The notes under the pieces: model-generated
Seen by the model: the letters and a program-made list of their open reading frames with translations, nothing else
Database searches by the model: none
What the model was told of the DNA's origin: nothing
Program-made: the position numbers and the translations under genes
DNA from: Apostichopus japonicus
Taxonomy: Eukaryota; Echinodermata; Holothuroidea; Aspidochirotida; Stichopodidae
Assembly (NCBI RefSeq): GCF_037975245.1
Contig: NC_092568.1
Span: forward strand, 29,640,001-29,704,000
Length of the DNA: 64,000 bases
Direction of reading: 5' to 3'
Part shown: piece by piece, positions 23,901 through 36,173 of the stretch
Position numbering within the stretch: position 1 is the first letter of the stretch
How the letters are laid out: every line of letters begins with the position of its first letter

Positions 23901-25901
23901 TTACCAAATTTATCATTGGAAACGGGACATCCTATCCCTAGACCCTGCCTGACTTTCCATCTTATCCCCCCCCCTACCCCCAGTACAAAACAAGGTGATT
24001 GCACATCTGCTGATGAGCTTCCACTTGACAACAAAATGGCTACCCCCATGATTGATCACATTTCAATTGACATGCATTGCCTGCAAAGTGGTACTTACTG
24101 TAACTGACCTAAATGACTATAACACACTCTTAATCCAGATGGAAAAAATTAAACGTTGCATTTTCAAGAACTGAAGCAGACATTAAAATGGCTACCACTG
24201 GAAAAATTGTTGCTATAAAACACTTGCCAGCTAAACCACAATTTCCTTTTCACAACATTTGGTTGACTTAAGTCAATAGGACAGTGGGTTACTGACTTGT
24301 ACAGTATGTATGTTACATTAATGTTAAATATTCAGAACTGCAAACTTATGTCATATAAGCCAACACTTTGATCTATATTTCCTTGTTAAATTTTTCAAAA
24401 TTTGATGAAAACTGATCAAAATCATTTATCCACCTACAGTCAAAGATTGATAGTATTCTTTTATGATTTTATTTGATTCCAACAACTTGATACCTGCAAA
24501 ACCTAGCACTATACCAAGTATCACATGCAAGCTAAAGACTAAAAAATAGGGGGGAGGAGGAAGTCTGCCACGGATATGCCATGCCACAGCCCCCCCCCAA
24601 AAAAAAATGTTTTCCCTATTTTTGTAGATCATTGAGTAAAGCTTTGCCAACGATAGCACCATTTTGCATCTAAGCCACGTTAACAAATAACCACAAAAAA
24701 AAACATAGGGGGACACCCCTTCCCCTTAGAACCCTTCCCCAGGTTGGCATCCCCTGCAAATGTGACAGAGATCCCCCCCTAGCTGGTATCAACTATTCTA
24801 CGTATGTCACTGATACCGAGGTACCTAATAACATCTATTCTAAGGTCACCTACCAAAGTCAATTTCAGCATTGAAGTTACCTTCACCATGAAAACAATGA
24901 ACAGGAAAATCAAAGGAAAAGTGAAATATTGCATTTCCTATTGTTATGATGATTTTCGTTTTGAACAAATAGACAGTCACGAGACAAAGTTGATATCGTA
25001 CACACTGTTTTCCATATTTAGCTTTTGGGGGAACGGTTCGATGCCACTTACATATTTCTTTCACATCACTGGTCAATAAAGTCTATGCTGTCCCGTGACA
25101 TTCGTCAGTTCTAAGAAAAAAAACAGGATTAATTGGCAATGATCGAAGACCTAAGACCTCAATCTTTTTGCAGCGTGCTATATTCGGTACTATATCTACA
25201 TCATTACTTCTTAAAAAAAAACAGCACCTAAAATAGGCAATTTATATTTGGCCGGTACAATCTGTCGACTTAAGCAAACGAGCAAAACGTTACCCAAATA
25301 CTGTAACACTACAATTTGTCAAACCAGGAACTTGCTTAGAAATTGGAATAAAAAAAAAATTTATGAGAGAATATACTCATGACGTCACACTGTAAATTGA
25401 TTCAGCAGAAGAAAAGGAGATCATTAAGGTTGGTTTGGTTTCATCTTTCAGTTTGAATACGAAACTAAAACTAATTGAGTTCCTAATTGCTGTCTATAAT
25501 GATTGCACAATTGCAGTTGGCTTAATATTTATTACGCAAGAAAGTCTTCACTGCCAAAAGACACGCAACACACATGTCATTTGATTGACAACTAGGTTGC
25601 CTTATTTCACTAAGCTGTACATAAATGTATCCACAATATCAAACTTTGCTAAACACAAACTTTGCTAATTCACTTCAAGACAATTCAGAAATGATATCCA
25701 GAATATTAGCTCACAATTTTGCCTGCATGATGAACTTTGACCCTAGCATACAGTAAAGTTCATATTCTGGCTGGCTAGCTGTGTGTATGCACTACTATGG
25801 ACATACTGAACTTGTCAAGTCTCACAGGTTTACCATAAAGTTCATAGTTTTGCATCATTTCCATGTCAAAACTCATACTGTACATGCAAAATCTTTAACC
25901 A
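20968..25901. other. Upstream region of RNase T2; no recognised gene
   Basis: No exon or protein family recognised on either strand. It contains a (TA)n run at about 21630-21651 and G/C homopolymers near 23700-23760, 23950-23980 and 24590. A 5' non-coding exon of RNase T2 probably lies in or beyond this stretch. Confidence 0.4.
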
Positions 25902-25905
25902 TTAA

Positions 25906-26259
25906 AGGCATTGAAGACTCGCGCACAAAGAAACGTCTCATGCCGGTAATCTGACCTAGTTTCGAATGAGGTGTAACAAAAGTGTTAGACACCACCATCG
26001 ATCCCAGAAAATACACACACAGCTTGCTACCGTCGGTAATTAGACACTAGTGTACAGTCAATACATGCAGCTACGGTCAATACCCACAACACAGTGTACA
26101 TATAGCAGCGATCTCAGGTCTAGATAAAAGATAACAAGGTATCACGTTTCATTACTGTCTGCATTTTGTAGCGACAAGAAAAAAAACTTCACTTGCAAGC
26201 TACGAAAAGTTAACTTTTTCAGAGGGCGGCACACGGTTTGGGGCGAGTCTTCAATGCCT
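25906..26259. mobile_element. TTAA-flanked MITE, family A, copy 3 (best preserved ends)
   Basis: 354 bp between TTAA at 25902-25905 and TTAA at 26260-26263. The ends AGGCATTGAAGACTCGC and its complement are intact. No open frame of interest, so non-autonomous. This copy defines the family. Confidence 0.92.
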
Positions 26260-26644
26260 TTAAAACAAAGTATGTACAAGCAGACTCACATATAGTTGAG
26301 AATGTTTTTCATATTAATTAAAATACACTGTCAACGGAATACAGCGCTAAATACTAAATTGACTTGTAAGTCAGACAGTTGATTTGATGAGTTTTATTGG
26401 AGTTTATTAGAAAGTTTTATAAAATCTCCAGCTTTCATGCGCCAATGTCAAGGTTTTTAATTTGGAAATGGCCATGTCTACAACTTTATAGGGTGTTGGC
26501 AGGTCTGCTGTTGACTTCAGAACTAACTAACCATTATCAAGTGTCAAACATAAATTGTAAACTAATGACATTAATTGACAGTCAGTTTACAATCAGGTAA
26601 GAAGCTATCCCTACTGTAGGTACAATCAAACTGTAGTTCAGTTG

Positions 26645-26882
26645 TATGTATGTATGTATTTTAGATCCTCCTGCAAGCAGGAACTCCCGAAGAAGCCTCA
26701 TTGGCTTATCAAAGCCGCAAGCTGATTGAAGTCAGTCTCTTAGATTAATATTCATATCCATGATTATGAATTGTCAACAACTCTGTAGCTGGACGACTCA
26801 CAGTACATTAATCTTGGAGTGACTCGAACTGGGGACCTTATGATTGGAAGGCACCGGGAGTTAACCACTGAGCTAACACTCC
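26645..26882 (-). repeat. tRNA-derived SINE, family B, copy 1
   Basis: Read on the minus strand: GAGTGTTAGCTCAGTGG head (A-box TTAGCTCAGTGG at 26865-26876), B-box AGTTCGAGTC at 26821-26830, then a body ending in AAAATACATACATA. Same family as 53696-53938. Its head merges into the 13-bp array to the right. Confidence 0.88.
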
Positions 26883-27194
26883 TAGCTAACACTCCTAGCT
26901 AACACTCCTAGCTAACACTCCTAGCTAACACTCCTAGCTAACACTCCTAGCTAACACTCCTAGCTAACACTCCTAGCTAACACTCCTAGCTAACACTCCT
27001 AGCTAACACTCCTAGCTAACACTCCTAGCTAACACTCCTAGCTAACACTCCTAGCTAACACTCCTAGCTAACACTCCTAGCTAACACTCCTAGCTAACAC
27101 TCCTAGCTAACACTCCTAGCTAACACTCCTAGCTAACACTCCTAGCTAACACTCCTAGCTAACACTCCTAGCTAACACTCCTAGCTAACACTCC
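26870..27194. repeat. 13-bp minisatellite, 25 units, grown from a SINE head
   Basis: Unit TAGCTAACACTCC. The 24 units from 26883 to 27194 look identical. The unit at 26870-26882, GAGCTAACACTCC, is the SINE's own tRNA-like head and differs by two bases. 325 bp equals exactly 25 x 13. Confidence 0.95.
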
Positions 27195-29130
27195 ACAGTT
27201 ACTGAGCCTGTGCTATATACCTGGATTTACTTTCCTGTATGTGTTTGTTATGTTGCACGCGTATATTGTAAGAAGTAGAATGAATGCATGTAATTAACCT
27301 GAATAAATAAGTACACAAGAAACGAATGTATACATGAACCATTTATTCTGTGTCTTCCTTGGTCAGTACTCATATCACAACTGTCCTCATCCATATCTTA
27401 TATTATATAATAATATAAATAAGGCAGACTCAGCAGGAGTCCGGTAGGGTCACAAGCTGACCCTATTGGTATGTAGGTTGCAGGCATATGACAGGTGATA
27501 TTATACAGTGAGTAATAATGGTCGATTAGATAATAGCTAATATATCACATTGGTAATAATGGATGGTCGATTAGATAATAACTAATGTATCACAGTGTTT
27601 AATCAGTGGAGTAGTTTCAAGTATGAGCAATTAGCATCTATAACAATGATACATTGATTTGAACATCATAATAAGTCTCTATCGATCAGGCTGCTGATTC
27701 AGAATTTAGGGTGACTCCAAGGTCAAATTTGAAGAACTAGGTTTCAGTCTCGGTTGTTCTTGAGTTGTAATATTATAGTACTTACAGAAAGTACTCTGAT
27801 GATGGCAATCAACCACAGTATGATTTTTACTTGGGGTTGGTTTGCAAATTTACAAATACCTCCAATAAAATTGGCACACAAATTACCTTCAGAACAAAAA
27901 AACAACTTTAGTCACATGTAGTGCATCAATAGTTTCAATGCTAGATTCATTTGGGGAGGGGCTTTCGCTCATGAACTCCATCCAGGCAATTATTGTAGAC
28001 CCCCCCACCTCCTCCCCCCTCTTCCATTTTTCGGTACTTGGTAAGTAGAGGAGTAGTTACCAATGGGGTGATTAAAAAGAAACGTATTTTAGTTTCCTGA
28101 TGTACAAAGATACAAGAAGAGACAGTTAGACACAGACATGAATCCAAAAGCAATAATATTTTAATGTTTAAGCAGCTCACTTTCTACATGCCATAATGTC
28201 CCATTTGACATGGAAACTGGAAAATGTAAAGTTTCTATTCTCTCTCCATTACAAAAAAACTATTCATAGAAATATGCATGTGTACACACCAAGAACACCA
28301 CTACAAATCATGAAAGAGTTGAATTGTAAACAAGTTTTCAGAGTGCGGAAATGTGGCATATAAGGAGTAAAGTTTGTTCCTTTTAATATCTTATCTTTGG
28401 ACGTCCATGCAAAATAATACTAAAGTACTAACCAAATAATAAAGTACTCAATAAGAGTTTCATGCATTTCGCATTCCACACTTATAGCATTTACTAACTA
28501 AAGCAAACAGCTATAATTACTGTTTTTGCATTGACAGTCATAGAAATATGGAAGGCTGATGAAGAAATGTTGCTCAAACAACTGCAATATTGATTTCAAA
28601 TTTGTGCATAGGTTTAGGGTAAAATATTAACGTAAAAGTAGAGGATCTGACGTTTCAATCCTAGCATGATCTGCAGCGGGTTAACTGAACGAAACAAACT
28701 AAGAATACATTAAGCGACACAGAAGAACAGAAAGTTAAATTGACCAAATATTAATGACAGTGAAAACTGGAAGTCACTGATCATCGATCTTCACCTAACA
28801 TCATTAAAAAGTTCACTTTACAGAAAGTAGTAGTTGAAAGTAGTTCTCAGGCTAATCACATAATTTGTGACCTTTGGAATTTAACTCAAAAGTTACAGGG
28901 TATATAGTCAAAGACTGCACATTCAACAGCATGTCCTTACAGTATTGTGAAAGAACTGAGAGGTACGATGGATAAGATCAATCTTAGGCAATTCGAATGA
29001 AAGTTTTAGATTTGCATTCAAAGGATCACACTGTATAATTTCATTATTTACAAATATTTTCATCACATTCATGAAAAAGGCACTCTGACACACAAATGCA
29101 AGTTCTTGTCATCAAACAGCAGTTGAACAC
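27195..29130. other. Intergenic; no recognised gene
   Basis: Only a twofold repeat of about 40 bases (GTCGATTAGATAATA...) at 27512-27596 and homopolymer tracts near 28000 stand out. Confidence 0.5.
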
Positions 29131-29142
29131 AAATTTAGCTAG

Positions 29143-30013
29143 TTGGCATACCCACATGCAACAGACACCTACATAAACAACCTACCCGACTGTGTCGCTT
29201 CTGATGTAAGAATGTTTGGAGATTATTTAATTCTGTACCGACAAATAAATTCCCGTAGTAATTGTGACAATCTTCAAAAAGACATAAATTCACTCTGTAA
29301 CTGGGAGTCAGCATGGCAGATGAGTTTCAACAAATCAAAATGCTTCATTATGCGGATGACTCACAAGAAGAATATTCCAAATCATGAGTACTCAATGGGT
29401 GACTCCATCCTTCAAGAGGTTAAACACCATCCCTACCTTGGAGTCGAACTTTCAAGTGACCTTACTTGGTCAAAACACATCAACCAGTCGGTAAATATTG
29501 CCAATAAAACCCTTGGTCTTATCAAACAAAATTTTTGGAATTGTGCATCATCGGCAAGAGAAACAGCTTGTTAGACCCAAACTGGAATATGCCAGTGTAA
29601 TCTGGGACCCTCATCAGCAAATCCACAAAGAATCCTTGGAAAAAGTTCAGCGACGTGCTGCCAGGTTCGTCAAAAATGACTATAGTCGCTTTAGTAGTGT
29701 CACAGACATGTTAAAAGATCTCAATTGGGATACTCTCGAAAACAGAATCAAAGCACGACTTGTTACCATATATAAAGAGACTCATGGCCTAATTCCAAGC
29801 AACATAAATAACCTTCTTGAAGACAAAGACAAACCAACTACACGTCAATCTCACAGTTTGAATTATAAAATTCCTCAAGCTCAAAAGAACTGTTATAAAT
29901 ATTCGCTTTATCCTCACACCATTTCTCAGTGGAACGCACTCCCACCTGATCTGAAATCAGCACCAAACATCGCCTCCTTCAAGTGCATGCTGGGAAGTCA
30001 GCAGCACCATTAG
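29143..30013 (+). pseudogene. 5'-truncated, frameshifted non-LTR retrotransposon reverse transcriptase
   Basis: The C-terminal part of a LINE reverse transcriptase, CR1/L2/jockey-like. Visible features are YINNLPDCV, the catalytic box position reading MFGDYLILYRQI where FADD is expected, then FNKSKC, YLGVELSSDLTW, the C-terminal RPKLEYASVIWDP and QWNALPPDLKSAP. The frame changes near 29570: the first frame stops at 29572-29574, while homology continues in the frame open from 29498. The 5' half is missing, as in most LINE insertions. It cannot encode an active enzyme because the Asp-Asp is lost and the frame is broken. A 3'UTR tail may run to about 30090. Confidence 0.88.
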
Positions 30014-30089
30014 CAAAACTCGAAGGACTGCACGTCAACAGCCACATCAGGGGCGATTTGTGCAGTACCACACCAAGACACCAAAACTG

Positions 30090-30942
30090 CATCAGTGGTA
30101 TGGTGGCTTCGTCTAGATCATAGACGTAGGGTTAGCAGTAGGGCTAGGAGAAAATACACTGGGGCTAACATAAAATACATTTTAGCTGACTGGAAATATT
30201 ATCAAAGCCGTCTTCGTGGTTTCGTTGGTTACCATTAAACCTTAACGGGAGGCCTATGGGCCTAGGCTAGGCTTGACCTAATTGTTTCTGTCTAACCAGG
30301 GACTTCGTATAAATATAACATACAGTAGGTTAGGCCTACTAGTACTAGAACCATGCAGTATTGGAGCTGCAAAAAACACAGTGTTAACATACCTTAGGCG
30401 AGGTCCTTTCCACTCAAAGATTCACGTATTTTTAAAAGTAACTGTCTTGAGGTGAATTGTCAAACTAATGTACACAATCGCGCAAGCTGCACGACTCGCA
30501 GTTATTGTCTTTGGTCGATTGAAGTTTCCCAGCAACTGTAGCTATATATAAACGATTGCGCCTATTATCCTGCCTGCGATGCAAAATTGTCGCGTCCTGC
30601 TTGTGTATTGTTCTAGATATAACTTTTGGGAATTTCCCTCCTCCATCTGAATCATCACTGCGCAGACTCTCAGTAATGTATTACTTCACTTGGGAAATGT
30701 CCCGTCAATCATGGAGGTAAAAACAGACCTCCATGCGTCAATATACCAGTGATGATTAAAGTAAAGGCATGTTCCCTTTAATTGGAATACTTTGTCGCCA
30801 CAGCGAACATTACATGGGGCGGGGAACCTGAGGAGGAATTCAAAGGGCTGATATTGACAGGGAGTTTAATCTGGGTTATATTTATGAACATATCGGTAGG
30901 CTGAATGGCGCTATGTGTGTTTAATTAAAGTTCCGCTTGTTT
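30090..30942. other. Intergenic; no recognised gene
   Basis: Contains a TATATATAAA-like box near 30541 in a more GC-balanced, CpG-containing stretch (30470-30600) that could be a promoter for an unknown transcript, and a 9-bp hairpin with 8-base loop at 30710-30735. Nothing coding seen. Confidence 0.35.
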
Positions 30943-30946
30943 CGTT

Positions 30947-31465
30947 TGTAGAGGACTTCACTTTTCTTAAATCGGAAGTGCGCCCTCATTTTTATAAGAT
31001 TAATTACGATCGATAATCACTCTATCAATGTCATGACTAATACTAGGTCAAGAGACATTGGTTTCGATAAAACAATGGATGGTTTTATTCCGACGAACGA
31101 TAAGCGAAATCTTTCACACAACGATAGAATATATAGCTACTTACGACTTACGACTTGGATTACGATATTCAACGGATCGACAACGCTTATACTTACGACG
31201 AAATTACGCTTAAACGGAAAACTTTTATTGTTTTTCCCTACTTTTATTCAATATCAAATCGGATACGTGTTGCCCTGCTTCCGGGCGAATTGTTTTTATG
31301 GATTAGGATTTTGATAGCGGAATTTGTGTTGGATTTTTAATTGGATCCTGTCTGTAGTATTCGTACGAGACGGCGACCTAGCGCAAATAGGACTGTAGTG
31401 TTTGAGGTGAGTGACGTACTTTTATCTTTCATATAATTTACCACCTAATAACCCTAGCGTCCAAA
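30947..31465 (+). repeat. 5' LTR
   Basis: 519 bp, begins TGTAGAGGACTTC and ends GCGTCCAAA just before the primer site. It repeats 4708 bp downstream. The last few bases are set by the CGTT target match rather than by a TG...CA end, so the right edge could be off by 3-4 bases. Confidence 0.92.
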
Positions 31466-31466
31466 G

Positions 31467-31482
31467 TGGTGACCCCGACGTG
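31467..31482 (+). other. Primer binding site
   Basis: TGGTGACCCCGACGTG, starting one base after the LTR, has the TGG start expected for pairing with a tRNA 3' CCA end. The tRNA was not identified. Confidence 0.7.
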
Positions 31483-31578
31483 ATTCAGCTAGGTTGCCTT
31501 GAATACTTCCCATGTACTAAAAATCGCATAATTTTTTACTACTGTTTTTCGCATTGGAATAATATAATACTGTACATC

Positions 31579-32406
31579 ATGGATCCAGAAAATTCCCACG
31601 AAACACAACAATCGCTATCCGCAGTTAGTATTAAATTACCTCCGTACTGGCCCAATGACCCAATTATCTGGTTCGCACAGGTTGAGGCGCAATTCGTAAC
31701 GAGGAGAGTTACTAACGAGGATACAAAATATTCCTACGTGATATCGTCCCTACAACCGGAAATAGCCCAGGAAGTACGCGACTTGCTCATAAGTAAGCCA
31801 AGCGAACAACCCTATAAAAAACTAAAGGAGGAGTTGATTAAGCGAACAACGGCTTCGGAGCAAAAACGGCTCCACCAGTTGTTAATTTCTGAAGAATTGG
31901 GGGATCGGAAACCCACGCAACTGTTGCGCAAAATGCGTCAGCTGCTAGGAACAAACACCCTTCATGCGAACATTTTGAAACAACTTTTTGTTCAGCGACT
32001 TCCATCGAGCGCCCAACTAATTCTGGCGTCGATGAGCGACACCACACCGATAGAAACCGTAGCCGAGTTAGCGGATAAAATCATGGAAGTAACTCCTGCA
32101 TATCCTCCCATCGCTGCCATACAAACATCCCAGGCCCAGGCACAAAAATCAGAAGTGCAACAACTAAGTGAACAAGTCCGTGAACTCACTGCCCAAATTG
32201 CTTCACTAAAGTCAGAGGTCAGGGAGCGCAGTCGAAGCCGATCTCGAAGCCGACAAAGATTCAATTCCCAGTCAAATAATACCAGTAACGTCGACAGTGA
32301 TATTTGTTGGTATCATCAATCATTTGGTGATAAGGCCAGGAAATGTAGAGCGCCATGCAAGTATCCAAGCAATTTAAAGCCGGAAAACGAACAGGCCAGC
32401 GTGTAA
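31579..32406 (+). CDS. Gag polyprotein of the Ty3/gypsy element
   Basis: 275 codons from the ATG at 31579. The frame is open further back into the LTR, but this ATG starts the conserved part. Near the N-terminus, [20 protein letters not shown] is the capsid signature of many animal gypsy Gags. A basic Ser/Arg stretch ([11 protein letters not shown]) and a [14 protein letters not shown] zinc-binding-like motif close the protein. It forms the particle that packages the element's RNA. Its last 52 bases overlap pol in another frame. Confidence 0.9.
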   Translation: MDPENSHETQQSLSAVSIKLPPYWPNDPIIWFAQVEAQFVTRRVTNEDTKYSYVISSLQPEIAQEVRDLLISKPSEQPYKKLKEELIKRTTASEQKRLHQLLISEELGDRKPTQLLRKMRQLLGTNTLHANILKQLFVQRLPSSAQLILASMSDTTPIETVAELADKIMEVTPAYPPIAAIQTSQAQAQKSEVQQLSEQVRELTAQIASLKSEVRERSRSRSRSRQRFNSQSNNTSNVDSDICWYHQSFGDKARKCRAPCKYPSNLKPENEQASV

Positions 32407-35400
32407 CGGTGGCGAGCGTTGGCCAAAATCGAAGCCGCCTGTTTTACATTCGTGACAGAACCACCACGAAACGTTTTCTCATTGATACAGGGGCAGCGGT
32501 CAGTGTGGTACCCCCCGTACGTTGTGACCTATATAATCGCGGAAAAGGGCCATATCTTCAAGCGGCAAATCGGACCAAAATAGACACTTTCGGGCACAAG
32601 TCACTAACACTCGATATTGGTTTGCGTAGGAACTTTCCGTGGGTCTTTGTGATCGCCGACGTGGAAACTGCTATTCTCGGTTGTGATTTCTTACGATATT
32701 TTGGATTACTTGTCGATATTCGAAATAATACACTTATCGACAGGTTAACCAATCTGACTATTGAAGGCATCTCAACCGAAGAAACGTCCCTTTGTCCGAT
32801 GTTTGCCACAACACCTAACGATTCACCTTATCATGCTCTATTAAAGGAATTCCCAGAAATTTTGCGGGTAACTTTTGAAGAAACACAGGTGAAACATTCG
32901 GTTACGCACTATATCAACACGATCGGAGCACCCGTTTTTTCTCGCACACGTCGTCTACCGCCCAACAAGCTAACTATCGCTCGACAAGAATTTGACCACA
33001 TGCTGCAACTTGGGATCGTCCGACAATCTAACAGCAATTGGTCCTCCCCTCTACACATGGTGCCCAAAAAGAACGGAGATTGGAGGCCATGTGGCGATTA
33101 TCGAGCCCTCAACAACGTTACCATTCCAGACCGCTATCCTATTCCACACATTCACGATTTCTCAACTTCACTGTCGGGAACATCAATTTATTCCAAAATT
33201 GATCTAGTGCGAGCCTACCATCAAATCCCAGTGGAAGACTCCGATATTTGCAAAACGGCCATCACAACCCCATTCGGCCTCTTCGAATTCAAACGAATGC
33301 CGTTTGGACTCCGCAATGCCGCCCAGACGTTCCAACGCTTCATGGACGAGGTAACGCGCGGTTTGCCATTTTGCTACACTTACATTGATGACGTACTCGT
33401 GGCCAGCAAATCCCCAGAGGAACATACCCGTCACCTTAAACAGCTGTTTGCCAGACTCGCAGATTACGGAGTGGTGATCAATCCAACTAAGTGTCAGTTC
33501 GGTGTTCCAGAACTTGAATTTCTTGGACACAAATTGAGCTCCAAAGGAATATCACCTCTCCCGGAGAAAGTGCAAGCCATAGCCGAATTTCCGAAACCAA
33601 ATTCGTTACGCAAACTTCGAGAATATCTTGGACTTGTCAACTTTTATAGGAGATTCATCCCGGGATGTTCCAGTATTTTACACCCGTTAACAGACTTATT
33701 AGCCGGAAAGAAGCCAAAGTCAGCACCGATTGACTGGAATGACGAAGCATCCGAATCATTCGAGGAGAGCAAACGAGCGCTCGCCAACGCAACTCTCCTT
33801 ACGCATCCCGACTCATCCAAACCCCTTTCATTAATGGTGGACGCCTCGGATAAAGCCTTAGGAGGCGTGTTACAGCAAAATATTGAAGGAGTTTGGCATC
33901 CAATCTCGTTTTTCTCCCGAAAACTAAGCGAGACAGAATCGCGATACAGTGCATTTGGTCGTGAACTACTAGCAATATACTCGGCAATACGTCATTTCCG
34001 TCATATACTAGAGGGACGACAATTCTTCATTCTCACCGACCACAAACCACTAACGTACGCGTTAAAAACTAGTACCGACCGCTACTCACCGAGAGAGATA
34101 AGGCATCTGGATTTCGTTTCCCAGTTCACGGCGGATATTCGCCACGTCAGTGGAAAGGACAATATCGTCGCAGACTCACTGTCTCGTTTAGGCGTTAACG
34201 CATTCCGTCAAGGATTGCCCGCATCTACCCTGATCGGCTTTGCTCAAATCGCTGCAAAACAACAGCATGACATTCAACTTCAAGAATTGAAGGACTCCAC
34301 TGTCATGAAATTTCAGGAGATTCCGCTCCCATCATCCCCTGGCACGATATGGTGTGATATGTCAACCGGTTCACCTCGACCGTTTATACCGAAGGTGTTT
34401 CGGAAAGACATTTTTAATTCACTTCACTCAATGTCGCATCCTGGAATCAGAGCAACACGGAAACTTATCACGGACCGTTTCGTGTGGCCCAACATAAACA
34501 AAGACGTCAGGTCCTGGGCTAAATCATGTGAGTCCTGCCAACGCGCCAAAGTACACCGACACACGACAACGCCACTTGGTACTTTTGCTGTCCCCGATGC
34601 TCGTTTTGAACACATTCATTTGGACATTGTGGGCCCACTCCCACCGTCAAGAGGATACAAATACCTCCTCACCGTTATCGACCGCTTCACTCGTTGGCCG
34701 GAAGCAATCTGTATTCCAGATATCACTGCCCAGACTGTAGCTGAAGCATTTGTCAGCAGATGGATTTCCATTTTCGGTGTGCCCTCGACTATAACGACGG
34801 ATAGAGGCGCTCAATTCGAATCTGCTCTGTTCAAACAACTGACTGCTCTTCTCGGCAGCAAACGAATACGTACGACTGCGTATCACCCGATATCCAATGG
34901 GCTTGTGGAACGCTTCCATAGGCATCTCAAATCATCCATCAAAGCTCAACGCGATCCTTCCAAGTGGGCCGAGGTTTTGCCACTTGTTTTGTTAGGCATA
35001 CGTACAACGCTTAAAGCCGACCTCGGGTGCAGTGCAGCGGAATTAGTTTTCGGTACTACTCTTCGCGTGCCATGTCAACTGGTATCTCCTGTTCCTGACG
35101 TGAACGAGCTTGATCCTACAATTTTCGTCGACCGCCTGAAACGACAGATGGCCGATTTAAAACGGACCGACACCAGGCCAAATCAACGACATGCGCAGCA
35201 GTCCGACGATCTTCAGCACTGCACACACGTTTGGGTCAGAGCTGATTCAGTGAAACGTCCACTGCAACCTCCGTACCGAGGGCCTTTCCGTGTCATTTCT
35301 AGGGGCGACAAAACATTTGTATTGGACATCAATTGCAAACACGACACAGTGTCGATTGACAGGTTAAAGGTCGCGTATGCTGAAGATGACGAACTTGTGG

Positions 35401-35570
35401 AACCGACCGAACCGCTTACTTTGCCCACGCCCTCTTTCGAGAACGACGAACTTTCAACCAAAACACGCCACTCGAACGATACGCCCACCGGACTCATACA
35501 GCCTGACCCCAAGCCAAAGACCGTTACGCGATCAGGTAGGCGGGTTCATTGGCCAGTGCGATATAGGTGA
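32355..35570 (+). CDS. Pol polyprotein (protease, RT, RNase H, integrase)
   Basis: 1071 codons, open throughout. Positions count from the ATG at 32355, though translation is probably by -1 frameshift from gag. Aspartic protease: [13 protein letters not shown] (Asp44-Thr-Gly). Reverse transcriptase: the catalytic YIDD at 343-346. RNase [13 protein letters not shown] near 494 and TDHKPLTYA. Integrase: a zinc-binding H-H-C-C segment near 690-730, then the DDE triad Asp757, Asp816 and Glu852, with 35 residues between the last two as expected. A GPY-like segment (PPYRGPFRV) follows. All catalytic positions are present, so the element may be competent to move. Confidence 0.95.
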   Translation: MQVSKQFKAGKRTGQRVTVASVGQNRSRLFYIRDRTTTKRFLIDTGAAVSVVPPVRCDLYNRGKGPYLQAANRTKIDTFGHKSLTLDIGLRRNFPWVFVIADVETAILGCDFLRYFGLLVDIRNNTLIDRLTNLTIEGISTEETSLCPMFATTPNDSPYHALLKEFPEILRVTFEETQVKHSVTHYINTIGAPVFSRTRRLPPNKLTIARQEFDHMLQLGIVRQSNSNWSSPLHMVPKKNGDWRPCGDYRALNNVTIPDRYPIPHIHDFSTSLSGTSIYSKIDLVRAYHQIPVEDSDICKTAITTPFGLFEFKRMPFGLRNAAQTFQRFMDEVTRGLPFCYTYIDDVLVASKSPEEHTRHLKQLFARLADYGVVINPTKCQFGVPELEFLGHKLSSKGISPLPEKVQAIAEFPKPNSLRKLREYLGLVNFYRRFIPGCSSILHPLTDLLAGKKPKSAPIDWNDEASESFEESKRALANATLLTHPDSSKPLSLMVDASDKALGGVLQQNIEGVWHPISFFSRKLSETESRYSAFGRELLAIYSAIRHFRHILEGRQFFILTDHKPLTYALKTSTDRYSPREIRHLDFVSQFTADIRHVSGKDNIVADSLSRLGVNAFRQGLPASTLIGFAQIAAKQQHDIQLQELKDSTVMKFQEIPLPSSPGTIWCDMSTGSPRPFIPKVFRKDIFNSLHSMSHPGIRATRKLITDRFVWPNINKDVRSWAKSCESCQRAKVHRHTTTPLGTFAVPDARFEHIHLDIVGPLPPSRGYKYLLTVIDRFTRWPEAICIPDITAQTVAEAFVSRWISIFGVPSTITTDRGAQFESALFKQLTALLGSKRIRTTAYHPISNGLVERFHRHLKSSIKAQRDPSKWAEVLPLVLLGIRTTLKADLGCSAAELVFGTTLRVPCQLVSPVPDVNELDPTIFVDRLKRQMADLKRTDTRPNQRHAQQSDDLQHCTHVWVRADSVKRPLQPPYRGPFRVISRGDKTFVLDINCKHDTVSIDRLKVAYAEDDELVEPTEPLTLPTPSFENDELSTKTRHSNDTPTGLIQPDPKPKTVTRSGRRVHWPVRYR
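32373..32379 (+). promoter_or_regulatory. Probable -1 ribosomal frameshift site
   Basis: T TTA AAG in the gag frame fits the X XXY YYZ slippery pattern (X=T, Y=A). It lies in the gag/pol overlap, and pol is in the -1 frame relative to gag. I did not fold a downstream pseudoknot. Confidence 0.72.
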
Positions 35571-35641
35571 AGAACTGTTTACATAAATGTTTTATATTAC
35601 GTTTTGTTTTTCTTATCGATCACTCTTTTTCGCGAGTGATC

Positions 35642-35654
35642 TGGAAGGGGGCTA
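35642..35654 (+). other. Polypurine tract
   Basis: TGGAAGGGGGCTA, directly before the 3' LTR; the plus-strand primer of reverse transcription. Confidence 0.8.
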
Positions 35655-36173
35655 TGTAGAGGACTTCACTTTTCTTAAATCGGAAGTGCGCCCTCATTTT
35701 TATAAGATTAATTACGATCGATAATCACTCTATCAATGTCATGACTAATACTAGGTCAAGAGACATTGGTTTCGATAAAACAATGGATGGTTTTATTCCG
35801 ACGAACGATAAGCGAAATCTTTCACACAACGATAGAATATATAGCTACTTACGACTTACGACTTGGATTACGATATTCAACGGATCGACAACGCTTATAC
35901 TTACGACGAAATTACGCTTAAACGGAAAACTTTTATTGTTTTTCCCTACTTTTATTCAATATCAAATCGGATACGTGTTGCCCTGCTTCCGGGCGAATTG
36001 TTTTTATGGATTAGGATTTTGATAGCGGAATTTGTGTTGGATTTTTAATTGGATCCTGTCTGTAGTATTCGTACGAGACGGCGACCTAGCGCAAATAGGA
36101 CTGTAGTGTTTGAGGTGAGTGACGTACTTTTATCTTTCATATAATTTACCACCTAATAACCCTAGCGTCTAAA
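35655..36173 (+). repeat. 3' LTR
   Basis: Copy of 30947-31465. By eye the only difference is one base near the end (T at 36170 for C at 31462). Confidence 0.93.

Noticed and set aside
26870-27194. Regular array resembling CRISPR
   Set aside because: Units are 13 bp with no spacers, in animal DNA; it is a simple tandem array.
30541-30600. TATA-like promoter for a gene in 30-31 kb
   Set aside because: The box is real sequence but no exon follows on either strand; not enough to call a promoter.
30710-30735. 9-bp hairpin with 8-base loop as a structured RNA
   Set aside because: Too short to separate from chance in 64 kb.
31033-31340. Two identical small frames in each LTR (93 and 61 codons)
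   Set aside because: They lie wholly in the LTRs, so identity follows from the repeat; no protein family recognised.
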